From NCBI GenBank assembly GCA_011050675.1, contig DRFI01000017.1, positions 1-64,000 on the forward strand: DNA of 64,000 nucleotides, written 5' to 3'. A program made the position numbers and the translations under genes. The notes under the pieces are model-generated. The model was not told the origin of the DNA, searched no databases, and saw only the letters and a program-made list of their open reading frames with translations. Of the stretch, positions 35,639 to 46,912 are shown piece after piece (the stretch's first letter is position 1; every line of letters begins with the position of its first letter). The stretch is from Maribacter sp. Its GTDB lineage: Bacteria; Bacteroidota; Bacteroidia; Flavobacteriales; Flavobacteriaceae.

Positions 35639-38401
35639 TTAATTAGAATTTTTCTCTTCTGCTTCTGACTCTTCTTCAATTTTTGGTTCTTCGGTAGAAT
35701 TCCATTTTTCTAAAGATTCATGGTCTTTCGTTATATCATTGGTATATAATAAAGCATTAAATAAAGCTCTAAATGTTCCCATAGATTGCCCTCGCCATTG
35801 AGGTTGAAATCCAAAAAGGACAACATGCCCATTTTTATACCGAACATCTACAGCCGCTGCCTTATTATTCATATATTCTTCACCAACCAAATATCCAGAT
35901 AATAGAGGTGAACCTTTTTCTTGGTACTTTGATAATACCTCACCTTCAAAACCATCTAGGGTTTTAAAAACGGGACTACCAAAAACGAATACACTCGATT
36001 TTTCTGGCATACCCGCCATAACCGGGTGTTGATTATTATTAGTTACTTCTAGTATAGAGCCGCCCGTAAAAAATTGATTTTTTGTAAGATGTTGTACATT
36101 GTTTTCAATAGGTAAATGAAGTTCGTTTATAGCAAAATCTGTGCTTTTATTTAGGCAAACTAATGTTCCACCAGAGCTAACAAAAGTATCTATGTTTCTT
36201 ACCCCCAAGCCTTTTAGACCCCCAGCATATTGCGGTGGCGCCATACCTTTTTGAAAGCCATTTTCTATGATTCCCGGTCTTTCTGAAGCCATTAAAATAA
36301 CGTCAAACCTGTCATTTAAATTTCCATTGTTGATATCTGCATTTCTAATAATAACATATGGTATATTAAAATTATCTAAGAGCCATCTTGTCCAGCCCAT
36401 GTCCATACTAGCCGTCCATGGGTCATAAACTGCTATTTTAGATTGTACCTTGGTTCTCGGTCTGCTTGATGTAAGTCTAGCATTTACGGCATAATCTTTC
36501 ACCCACTTTTGCATTTGTGATCTTGATGCATTACTTATAGCATACGTTTGTTTTTTTGGGTTATAACCAATAGCTAGATTTTGGTTCATTGCATCTCCAA
36601 TTATTCTAAAGGAATTGTTCTCTTTTGGGTCAATAACCAATGTACCTCCACTACCCTTTAAAGTTCCTGGTAATGGCACTATTCCTGCAGCAACTTCATT
36701 GGTGTCAAAACCAGCTCCGCCAATAAAATCTGCTTTACTTAAATCTATATTAGTATTTACATTTTCCTCTATGGCTATTCCCTTAACAGGAACTAAGGAA
36801 GATGATATTATTTCGGGCAAAGGAGACATTGCTGCAACCACCTCTACTTCCATTTGGTAAGGTAAAGTCCAACCCGCTGCATCATATGGTTGTTCTAATG
36901 GTCCGTCTTCAGACTCCCTTAAATCCGGGTATTCTTGAATATCTATTAGTTGCCTTGCCAATTCTCCAAATTCTTGATCCATAGGAATAACCCAGGTACC
37001 TTTAGGATATGTATTTCCTTCAAAGGCTATTTCAGTGTCTAATTGTGATATTCTAATTCCATTAAAAGCAAGTCTCTTCAAAAATTCTACAGGGCGAACA
37101 GGATCACGTTGTTTTTGTTTTATGAAATATGCATAAGGTGGTTCTTGTCTGTATTTTTTAATAGTGGTTATCCCTGCTTGATACTTATTGAAAAGCAAGG
37201 TTTCCTTATATTTTGCTGCATAATCCAAAACTGCGATTGATGCTGTTTGCATATATTGAACAGCATCGCCTAAGCGCCACCACCCGCCTTTCCAAGGGCT
37301 AGAGTAAAGAGATTCTATACGTAAATCGGCTCTTTCCTTCGGAAAATCCCTAATGGTATAAAAATGAGGTGTTGCAAATTTGTATAAAGAGGTTTCTGTC
37401 CAAAAAGAGGGTATATTTTGCATTACTGGCATATAGTCAATATATCCAGGGTACCATGCATCAAATCCTTTTCCCATATGAACAGCTCCGGGTAAACCTT
37501 CCGTTTCTAACTCTTGTGCCATAGCCATACCAATCATATTTACTTCTCTGGCAACTAAGGGCGGAGTTTGTGGTGCAATTGGTTCTGCAAATGGCGGAAG
37601 CCATATTCTAGTTGGGAATGGTGAAGATTGGTGATGTACATGAATAATATTTGGTTCCCATTCACGCCAAGTGCTACCAACAACACGAGATTCAAGCTGG
37701 TTTAGCATATAGGCATCACGGTTATTATCATGGCCTACATACTTTTGATATAACCATGGCGTAGGTGCGGTTTCATAAGGAGTACCAACATTACTTAAAT
37801 ACCAATTTGCAATGATATCTTGACCATCAGGATTTAACGAAGGCCAAAGAATAAGAATTACATCTTCAAATATTGCTTCATACTTTTCTGTTTTAGCATT
37901 ACTTACTAATTCATAAGCCAAAGTTATAATGTGCTGTGCACCGGCAACTTCAGAAGCATGTAAGCCTCCACTGATATCCACAATCGCTTTCCCCTCCTTT
38001 GCTAAGGTTTTGGCCATTTCTCTTGTTAGGTTTTCAGGATGCGCTAATTGTTGTGAAATAGATTTATAATGTTCTATTTTTTGTAGGTTTTCTGGTGTAG
38101 AAATTAAAACATATTGCCATTCCCTGCCTTCAGAAGTTTTTCCGGCATATCTCATTTCTACCATATCACTTGCCGCATCTAGCGTTTTAAAATAATTTAT
38201 GGACTGTTCATATGTAGCTAAATGAAAATCTGAACCTATTTCAAACCCAATTACTTCATTAGGGTTGGGAATTACCTGTGCATTTGATGGTAGAATAAAT
38301 ACAAGTATAAATAAAATGGATATTGAAGTTAAAACCGGATGTGTAAATGCCGCTTTTAATTTTTTGTATTTTGATAATATGCTTTTATCAAATGATTTCA
38401 T
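35639..38401 (-). CDS. M14-family zinc carboxypeptidase with C-terminal GATase-like domain, secreted
   Basis: A 920-residue exported metallopeptidase. The signal peptide ends near residue 42 (FILPSNAQ). Zinc-ligand motif HASE is at His148/Glu151, the third ligand is in IIHVHHQSSPFP, and the catalytic Glu is probably in FWTETSLYKF. The N-terminal half is the M14 carboxypeptidase fold; the C-terminal half (about 640-890) resembles a class I glutamine amidotransferase-like domain with the LLDNFNIPYVII and SSGGTLVCLN strands, a combination common in Bacteroidota. The tail is acidic (EEPKIEEESEAEE). Single gene; the next upstream gene is katG, divergent. Confidence 0.88.
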   Translation of the reverse strand: MKSFDKSILSKYKKLKAAFTHPVLTSISILFILVFILPSNAQVIPNPNEVIGFEIGSDFHLATYEQSINYFKTLDAASDMVEMRYAGKTSEGREWQYVLISTPENLQKIEHYKSISQQLAHPENLTREMAKTLAKEGKAIVDISGGLHASEVAGAQHIITLAYELVSNAKTEKYEAIFEDVILILWPSLNPDGQDIIANWYLSNVGTPYETAPTPWLYQKYVGHDNNRDAYMLNQLESRVVGSTWREWEPNIIHVHHQSSPFPTRIWLPPFAEPIAPQTPPLVAREVNMIGMAMAQELETEGLPGAVHMGKGFDAWYPGYIDYMPVMQNIPSFWTETSLYKFATPHFYTIRDFPKERADLRIESLYSSPWKGGWWRLGDAVQYMQTASIAVLDYAAKYKETLLFNKYQAGITTIKKYRQEPPYAYFIKQKQRDPVRPVEFLKRLAFNGIRISQLDTEIAFEGNTYPKGTWVIPMDQEFGELARQLIDIQEYPDLRESEDGPLEQPYDAAGWTLPYQMEVEVVAAMSPLPEIISSSLVPVKGIAIEENVNTNIDLSKADFIGGAGFDTNEVAAGIVPLPGTLKGSGGTLVIDPKENNSFRIIGDAMNQNLAIGYNPKKQTYAISNASRSQMQKWVKDYAVNARLTSSRPRTKVQSKIAVYDPWTASMDMGWTRWLLDNFNIPYVIIRNADINNGNLNDRFDVILMASERPGIIENGFQKGMAPPQYAGGLKGLGVRNIDTFVSSGGTLVCLNKSTDFAINELHLPIENNVQHLTKNQFFTGGSILEVTNNNQHPVMAGMPEKSSVFVFGSPVFKTLDGFEGEVLSKYQEKGSPLLSGYLVGEEYMNNKAAAVDVRYKNGHVVLFGFQPQWRGQSMGTFRALFNALLYTNDITKDHESLEKWNSTEEPKIEEESEAEEKNSN

Positions 38402-38635
38402 GTAGTAAGGCTGTTGGTTTGACGTACTAATTTATTAAATATGAGATAGCTAGTGTTATAAAGCGCTTATAAGTGATTATCTTTATGATATTCTAATATT
38501 TATGGGAATAATCAGGTCAGTTTGACAATTGATTTGAAGTATCATAGACCTTTAATATATTGCACAATAGATTTTATCTATTTGAAACTAAATATTGATA
38601 AGTAAAATATTTATAATTTTACAATTCAAAATTAA

Positions 38636-40903
<2,268 letters not shown>

Positions 40904-40924
40904 TATATTCGCGTTATAAATATT

Positions 40925-40954
40925 AAAAAGGCAGCTATAATGAGCTGCCTTTTT
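40925..40954. terminator. Bidirectional terminator katG / VOC gene
   Basis: Stem AAAAAGGCAGCT/AGCTGCCTTTTT (40925-40936 with 40943-40954), loop ATAATG; 12 bp without mismatch, between convergent genes. Confidence 0.9.
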
Positions 40955-40969
40955 CTTTTTAAATACTTT

Positions 40970-41332
40970 TCATTTGCTCAATGATTCTCCAAATGTCAGT
41001 AAATTACTGTCAGGGTCTAATAGAGCAAACTCCTTTTGTTTCCAAGGTTTAACCTCTAGTTTTCCGTTAGGGTGTATAGCTATGTTGGTTTTTAATAACG
41101 ATTGGTATAACAAACCTATTTCGTTAGTGCGTATATATACTTGACCATAGTTTTCTTTTGGATTTAGAGCTTCGAACAAAAAGAAGTGTATTTCGATGTT
41201 ATCTTTTTCTATCATCAAATAGTCAGGATAATTAATTGTGCCTACTTTTTTAAACCCGAGCAAATTAACATAATAATCTATGGTAGCACTTTTGTTTCGC
41301 ATCGGTAACTTCGGATTTATAGAGACAAGCAT
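40970..41332 (-). CDS. VOC-family (glyoxalase/bleomycin-resistance-like) protein
   Basis: A 120-residue protein of the vicinal-oxygen-chelate fold. VSINPKLPMRNKSATIDYYV and the closing KEFALLDPDSNLLTFGE match the bleomycin-binding-protein subgroup, which sequesters the antibiotic as a dimer; other members are enzymes on small substrates. The usual metal ligands are not all present, which fits a binding protein rather than a glyoxalase. Convergent with katG. Confidence 0.85.
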   Translation of the reverse strand: MLVSINPKLPMRNKSATIDYYVNLLGFKKVGTINYPDYLMIEKDNIEIHFFLFEALNPKENYGQVYIRTNEIGLLYQSLLKTNIAIHPNGKLEVKPWKQKEFALLDPDSNLLTFGESLSK

Positions 41333-41548
41333 AGTTTGTGTGTTTTGATTAGCTCTAAATTAATCAATCTAAACCTAAGTTGTGAATGTCAGAAGTTCAT
41401 TGATATAGTTTGAAAACCTATCATAATCAGAAGGCAAATTGAAGATTATGTATTTCTAGGCGCTATTCTGTAACAAATATGAAATAAATGCTACTAATAC
41501 TATGAAGGCATTTAGTATCTTTCAATATTAACCTTAAAATAAATAATT

Positions 41549-42478
41549 ATGGGCTCATTTATTTGGATTCCGATTGCGTTTTTAGTGATTGCCACTATTC
41601 TATCGGGAGTATTTATTGTAAAACAACAAACAGCTGTTTTAATAGAAACGTTCGGAAAATTTACGAGTGTTAGGCAGTCCGGTATTCAGTTTAAAATTCC
41701 TTTTGTACAACGAATTTCCGCACGTATTGGTTTAAAAATTCAACAATTAGACGTTATTATAGAAACAAAAACGCTTGATGATGTATTTGTTAAACTAAAA
41801 GTATCTGTACAATACGTTGTGATTAAGGAGAAGGTTTATGAAGCATATTACCAACTGGAATATCCGCATGAGCAAATTACTTCTTATGTATTTGATGTGG
41901 TTAGGGCAGAAGTACCTAAAATGAAATTGGATGATGTTTTTGTTAAAAAGGATGATATTGCTATCGCGGTAAAATCAGAATTGCAACAGGCAATGTTAGA
42001 TTACGGGTTTGATATTATAAAAACGTTGGTTACCGATATTGATCCCGATGCACAGGTAAAAGAGGCAATGAACCGTATTAATGCTTCTGAGCGTCAAAAA
42101 ACTGCTGCGCAGTTTGAAGGTGATGCAGCACGTATTCTTATAGTGGAAAAAGCAAAAGCGGAGGCTGAAAGTAAAAGATTACAGGGTATGGGTATTGCAG
42201 ATCAAAGAAGAGAGATTGCACGTGGTCTAGAAGAATCTGTAGAGGTACTAAATAAAGTTGGTATTAATTCTCAAGAAGCTTCGGCATTAATAGTTGTAAC
42301 ACAACATTACGATACGTTACAGAGTATAGGGGAAGCTACTAATACGAATTTAATATTATTACCTAACTCTCCACAAGCTGGTAGTGATATGCTGAATAAT
42401 ATGGTCGCTAGCTTTACTGCTAGTAATATGATCGGCGAAACAATGAAAAAAACAAATAAACCTAAACTTAAAGAATAA
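41549..42478 (+). CDS. SPFH/Band-7 domain protein
   Basis: A 309-residue membrane-associated SPFH (stomatin/prohibitin/flotillin/HflK) protein. One N-terminal helix (IWIPIAFLVIATILSGVFIV) is followed by VKQQTAVLIETFGKFTSVRQ, typical of the hypersensitive-induced-response/stomatin subgroup. The middle part has the DxxFVKxKVSVQYVV and YVFDVVRAEVPKMKLDDVF segments, then an Ala/Glu-rich coiled coil (about 180-225). Such proteins form ring scaffolds at membrane microdomains. No NfeD-like or protease partner is adjacent. A strong terminator follows. Confidence 0.9.
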   Translation: MGSFIWIPIAFLVIATILSGVFIVKQQTAVLIETFGKFTSVRQSGIQFKIPFVQRISARIGLKIQQLDVIIETKTLDDVFVKLKVSVQYVVIKEKVYEAYYQLEYPHEQITSYVFDVVRAEVPKMKLDDVFVKKDDIAIAVKSELQQAMLDYGFDIIKTLVTDIDPDAQVKEAMNRINASERQKTAAQFEGDAARILIVEKAKAEAESKRLQGMGIADQRREIARGLEESVEVLNKVGINSQEASALIVVTQHYDTLQSIGEATNTNLILLPNSPQAGSDMLNNMVASFTASNMIGETMKKTNKPKLKE

Positions 42479-42506
42479 CTAATTTTAGGTTTGAATATTT
42501 AAAGGG

Positions 42507-42539
42507 AAAACCCGAGAACATTTGTTCTTGGGTTTTTTT
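42507..42539 (+). terminator. Terminator after the SPFH gene
   Basis: Stem AAAACCCGAGAAC/GTTCTTGGGTTTT with one G-T pair (42507-42519 with 42524-42536) and a T-run to 42539. Confidence 0.85.
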
Positions 42540-42656
42540 ATGTCATTTTAATTTAGGTTCGATTTTCAAACTTCTTTAGTTAGATAGCTAACCAAAAGGC
42601 TATTTTAAAGCCGTAAACGGCTACTTTATTCGGATTAATACCAATTAGTCTAAAAC

Positions 42657-42698
42657 AAAAAAACCACCCGTAGACGCGTTGTCTGCAGGTGGTTTTTT
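42657..42698. terminator. Bidirectional hairpin terminator for glnS
   Basis: Stem of AAAAAACCACC and GTAGAC with GTCTGC and GGTGGTTTTTT, one C/A mismatch and one wobble, loop GCGTT. T-runs on both strands; it lies about 50 bases beyond the glnS stop. Confidence 0.8.
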
Positions 42699-42746
42699 AT
42701 AGTAAACCCTAATAAAAATGGGTTTCAATAATAACGTATGCTTATA

Positions 42747-44432
42747 TTATTTTTTCTCTTGAACTTTAGCCCAAGAATCTCTTAAACCAACAGTTCTGTT
42801 AAAAACTAAATTATCGACAGTTGTATCTGGGTCAACACAAAAATAACCTATTCGTTGAAACTGAAAAGTATCTCCGGGTTGTGCATTTTTTAATGCAGGT
42901 TCTACAAATCCGGTAATAACAGTTAAAGAATCTGAATTTATAAAATCTAAGAAATCTTTGTCTTTATGCGTATCTGGACTTTCATCTGTAAATAGACGAT
43001 CATATAATCTAACTTCTGTTTTAACAGCATGCTCAATAGATACCCAGTGTAATGTTCCCTTAACTTTACGCAAGCTTTCTTCTGTACCACTTCCACTTTT
43101 ACTTTTTGGGTCATAAGTACATTGTACTTCAGTTATATTCCCTTCGGTATCTTTTGTACAGCTTTCCGCTTTAATAATGTAACCGTTCTTTAAGCGAACT
43201 TCATAACCTAATTTTAAACGGAAGAATTTTTTATTGGCAGCTTCTCTAAAGTCTTCTTGTTCGATATAAATTTCTCTGGAAAATGGTACTTCTCGTGAAC
43301 CTGCATTTTCATCTTCTGGAGAATTTTCTGCTTCTAACCATTCCGTTTCACCTTCAGGATAATTTGTGATTACCACTTTAAGAGGGTTCAGAACCCCCAT
43401 TACTCTGTGGGTAGTTTTATTTAGATGTTCCCTAATATTGAATTCAAGTAAAGAAACATCTATAAGGTTATCTCTTTTTGCTATACCTATAGTATCTACA
43501 AAATTGCGAATAGATTCTGGTGTATACCCTCTTCTTCTTAAACCAGAAATAGTAGGCATTCTTGGGTCATCCCATCCGGTAACAATACCTTTTTCTACCA
43601 ATTTCGCCAGTTTTCGCTTACTAACAACTGTATGGCTTAGATTACGACGTGCAAACTCACGTTGCTTAGGGCGTACTTTTTTAGAATCATACACTTGATC
43701 CAAAAACCAGTTATACAATTCGCGGTGCATAGCGAACTCTAACGTACAAAAGGAGTGCGATACTTGCTCTATGTAATCACTTTCGCCATGTGTCCAGTCA
43801 TACATTGGGTAAATGCACCAATCGGTATTTGTTCTATGGTGTGCTTTATGTAGTATACGGTACATGATAGGATCTCTCATCAACATATTAGATGAGGTCA
43901 TATCTATTTTAGCTCTTAATACGTGAGTTCCTTCTTTGAACTCTCCGTTTTTCATTTTTTCAAAGAGCTCTAAATTCTCTTCTATAGATCTATTTCTATT
44001 TGGACTGTCTGTACCTGGTTCAGTAGGAGTTCCTTTTTGGGCAGCCATATCTTCAGAAGATTGATTGTCCACATATGCTTTTCCTTGTTTAACTAATTCT
44101 ACGGCCCAATCATATAGCTGCTGAAAATAATCAGACGCATACCGTTCGGTATCCCATCTAAAGCCTAGCCATTCCACGTCTTTTTTGATAGCATCTACAA
44201 ATTCTTGCTCTTCTTTAGCAGGGTTTGTATCATCAAATCTTAGGTTAACGGGTGCGTTATATCTAAGACCTAAACCAAAATTTAAACAGATAGAACTAGC
44301 GTGCCCAATATGCAAATAACCATTAGGCTCTGGAGGAAAACGAAAACGTAACTCTTCTTGGGTATAACCATTTACCAAGTCCTCTTCAACAATTTGTTCA
44401 ATAAAATTCAAAGACTTTGATGTCTCGCTCAT
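42747..44432 (-). CDS. glnS: Glutamine--tRNA ligase
   Basis: Class I aminoacyl-tRNA synthetase of 561 residues for tRNA-Gln. RFPPEPNGYLHIGHASSICL carries the HIGH motif; VNLRFDDTNPAKEEQEFVDA follows; VVSKRKL is the KMSKS-type loop and PTISGLRRRGYTPESIRNF is the family-specific connection. The C-terminal anticodon-binding beta-barrel is complete. The presence of both GluRS and GlnRS agrees with direct glutaminylation. Its promoter box TACTTTTG lies about 20 bases upstream. Confidence 0.97.
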   Translation of the reverse strand: MSETSKSLNFIEQIVEEDLVNGYTQEELRFRFPPEPNGYLHIGHASSICLNFGLGLRYNAPVNLRFDDTNPAKEEQEFVDAIKKDVEWLGFRWDTERYASDYFQQLYDWAVELVKQGKAYVDNQSSEDMAAQKGTPTEPGTDSPNRNRSIEENLELFEKMKNGEFKEGTHVLRAKIDMTSSNMLMRDPIMYRILHKAHHRTNTDWCIYPMYDWTHGESDYIEQVSHSFCTLEFAMHRELYNWFLDQVYDSKKVRPKQREFARRNLSHTVVSKRKLAKLVEKGIVTGWDDPRMPTISGLRRRGYTPESIRNFVDTIGIAKRDNLIDVSLLEFNIREHLNKTTHRVMGVLNPLKVVITNYPEGETEWLEAENSPEDENAGSREVPFSREIYIEQEDFREAANKKFFRLKLGYEVRLKNGYIIKAESCTKDTEGNITEVQCTYDPKSKSGSGTEESLRKVKGTLHWVSIEHAVKTEVRLYDRLFTDESPDTHKDKDFLDFINSDSLTVITGFVEPALKNAQPGDTFQFQRIGYFCVDPDTTVDNLVFNRTVGLRDSWAKVQEKK

Positions 44433-44451
44433 GTCATTATATTTCAGGGTA

Positions 44452-44459
44452 CAAAAGTA
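44452..44459 (-). promoter_or_regulatory. Promoter -7 box (TACTTTTG) for glnS
   Basis: On the minus strand TACTTTTG, same sequence as before the OmpH-like gene, about 20 bases upstream of the glnS ATG. Confidence 0.45.
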
Positions 44460-44512
44460 GGAAAAATGGGTTAAAGGATAGGTTTAAATTAAGTACACCT
44501 TACATAAAATGA

Positions 44513-44580
44513 GTTTCACAACATAAATCTTCCTTCCGACAACATAAAATTTCACTTCGTCGTATTAAATAACATATTTG
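44513..44580 (+). promoter_or_regulatory. Shared upstream module of the CHU_C/SprF operon
   Basis: GTTTCACAACATAAA at 44513-44527, ACAACATAAA at 44539-44548, and a -7-like CATATTTG at 44573-44580. The same three elements stand at the same spacings before the giant adhesin gene at 51526. Distance from the -7-like element to the ATG is 78 bases. Confidence 0.55.
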
Positions 44581-44658
44581 TCTATGAAATGATGGATTAG
44601 TGAAATAATTTATTAACCAACTTTTCAACCGTAGTGGCCCCCATAACTACAAATACCT

Positions 44659-46905
44659 ATGAAAACTTTGAAGAAACTTACCGTATTTACAGCACTATCC
44701 ATGCTATTCTGCGCTTTTCAATTATCTGCGCAAGCAATAGTAATTAATGCTCCAGAACCTGCAGACAACCCGAATCTGTCAGGAAGTACTCCGTGGTCTG
44801 CCGTTTGTGCAGGTAATGGAGGTTTTAACGAATACTATGTAAATGTTACATGGATTGGTACTGCAAACGCAGGTAACGAGTTTATTCTCGAATTATCTGA
44901 CGCCAGTGGAAGTTTTGCAAATGCACAAACATTGCAAACTATTACGGATCAAAATGCCGTAAAGGATTTTGACACCAGTTTTGCCATACCTACAGATACA
45001 CGTGGCGAAGGGTATAAGATGAGAGTTAGAAGTACGGATCCAGTTAAGGTCGGTAGTGAGTCTGATGCATATAACATGTATTACATGGATGTAACTTCTA
45101 ATCTTAATATAAGCGAAAAAGCCGATGGTGTTCCTCCAGGTACTGTTTGTAGTACAGGACCTATTACTTTACAAGTTGATAATATAGCTAACCCTGAGAC
45201 CTACCAATATATTTGGTTTCGTAGTGGAACAGAATTAACATCGGAAACAGGAGCTACTTTAAATGTAACCCAATCTGGTATGTACAATGTTTATATTAAT
45301 TATGGACCACGTTGTACTGGATCTGGTAATACAGATTCAAATATAGTAGACGTAACTATTGGAGGTTCTGGAACTGGTATTGCAGTTACCGCTCCAAGCA
45401 AGACTTCTTTGTGTAGTACGGATACCGAAATTTTAAGTATAGATCAAACTAATGCTTCATGGAGCTACCAATGGTTTAAGGATGATGCTGCAATTTTAGG
45501 AGCGACAGGAACAACATATACTGTAAATGCTGCTAATGTAGGATTTGAAGGAGACTATGCAGTTGAGATATCTGGAACTGGTATTTGTAATGAAAGATCA
45601 GTAGTAGTAGCAATGAACAATGCAGAGTTGTATACTGTAACCGTGGAAAATGAAATCAATACGGTTTTATTACCAACACAAACTCAAGTATTAAGTGTTA
45701 GTACAACAGCTAATACACCAAGTTACAAATGGTTTAGAAACAATGTTGAAGTAAGCGGAGAGACAAGTAGTTCAATTACGATATCTCAAGATGGTGAATA
45801 TTATGCAGAGGTTACACAAACGGGAGGCGCATGTGCTATATCATCAAAAAATTCTGAAACTACAACCGTAGTATCTCCAGCTTCTTTTGAAATAACCATA
45901 AATTATACTGATGCGTATACTTCTTGTGAATCAACAAGTACAATCTTAGGTGTTGAGCAAATAAATGCTATTGCAACAGATGGCACAAAAACAGATGTTA
46001 CAAGTGCTTTAGTTGATGGGTTTACCTATCAATGGAGTAAAGGTGGTGCCGATGTAAATGGTGCAACAAGTAACACTATTAGTTTAGCATCGAACCTAGA
46101 AAACGGGGACTATGAATTAAATGCGACCATTGACAGTTTTAATATAGATTCTAACTCATTATCTATACAGCTTTTAACTAATGAGACTATTTCGATTACT
46201 AGTTCTGGAACTGTTTTTTGTAGTGGAGGAGAAACTATTACACTTAGTACAACCAACGATTTAAGTTCATCTTCTTACGAATGGCAATTAGATGGTACTT
46301 CAATTAATACGACAGATGCTGTTTTGACGGTTTCTACAGCAGGTACTTATAGACTAGCTATAGACAAGGATGGATGTTCTTTGATCTCTAATGAGATTGT
46401 AGTTACACCATTAGATGAGAATCTTATTACACTTGACCCAGGTACTGAAGTTGTAATGCCAGAAGGTACTACTAGAACGGTAACTGCAAGTGGAGGTACT
46501 GCCTATAGATGGTTAGATGCGAATGCGGTTGAATTAAGCAATTCTGACAGTGTATCTTTTATCGATGCAGGTACGTATACCTTAATAGCGTCTATTGATA
46601 ACTGTGAGATTGTAAGACAGGTAGAAGTATCTTACTTAGATACATTCAAAGTACCTAATGTAATTACAGTTAACGGAGATGGTATTAATGACCAATGGGT
46701 TATTCCAAACTCTTATTCTAATAAAGTCGATGTAAATGTGATTATATACAACGAACAAGGTCAAGAGATTGTAAACGAATTTGATTATAAAAATAATTGG
46801 CCGCAGTCAACTACTGCGTTCACTAAACAAAATATGGTATTCTACTATAAAATTAGAAATGCCAGTGAAGTACTTAAACAAGGTACGATCACAGTAATAC
46901 GTTAA
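44659..46905 (+). CDS. T9SS type B sorting domain (CHU_C) surface protein with Ig-like modules
   Basis: A 748-residue exported protein with a signal peptide (cleavage near residue 25, FQLSAQA). After an N-terminal beta domain of about 150 residues, several Ig/PKD-like modules follow, each with a YxWF/W core and a YxV strand (YQYIWFRSGTELTS; WSYQWFKDDAAI; PSYKWFRNN; TYQWSKGGADV; YEWQLDGTS). The last ~85 residues are the gliding-motility-associated C-terminal (CHU_C) domain, VPNVITVNGDGINDQWVIP to its end KIRNASEVLKQGTITVIR, which directs the protein through the type IX system and is removed or anchored at the surface. It ends seven bases before the PorP/SprF gene; the pair is an operon. Confidence 0.9.
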   Translation: MKTLKKLTVFTALSMLFCAFQLSAQAIVINAPEPADNPNLSGSTPWSAVCAGNGGFNEYYVNVTWIGTANAGNEFILELSDASGSFANAQTLQTITDQNAVKDFDTSFAIPTDTRGEGYKMRVRSTDPVKVGSESDAYNMYYMDVTSNLNISEKADGVPPGTVCSTGPITLQVDNIANPETYQYIWFRSGTELTSETGATLNVTQSGMYNVYINYGPRCTGSGNTDSNIVDVTIGGSGTGIAVTAPSKTSLCSTDTEILSIDQTNASWSYQWFKDDAAILGATGTTYTVNAANVGFEGDYAVEISGTGICNERSVVVAMNNAELYTVTVENEINTVLLPTQTQVLSVSTTANTPSYKWFRNNVEVSGETSSSITISQDGEYYAEVTQTGGACAISSKNSETTTVVSPASFEITINYTDAYTSCESTSTILGVEQINAIATDGTKTDVTSALVDGFTYQWSKGGADVNGATSNTISLASNLENGDYELNATIDSFNIDSNSLSIQLLTNETISITSSGTVFCSGGETITLSTTNDLSSSSYEWQLDGTSINTTDAVLTVSTAGTYRLAIDKDGCSLISNEIVVTPLDENLITLDPGTEVVMPEGTTRTVTASGGTAYRWLDANAVELSNSDSVSFIDAGTYTLIASIDNCEIVRQVEVSYLDTFKVPNVITVNGDGINDQWVIPNSYSNKVDVNVIIYNEQGQEIVNEFDYKNNWPQSTTAFTKQNMVFYYKIRNASEVLKQGTITVIR

Positions 46906-46912
46906 GCTCACC

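Noticed and set aside
38049-38060. TTTCACAACA on the minus strand as another regulatory box
   Set aside because: It lies inside the M14 coding sequence and lacks the second ACAACA at the 21-base step.
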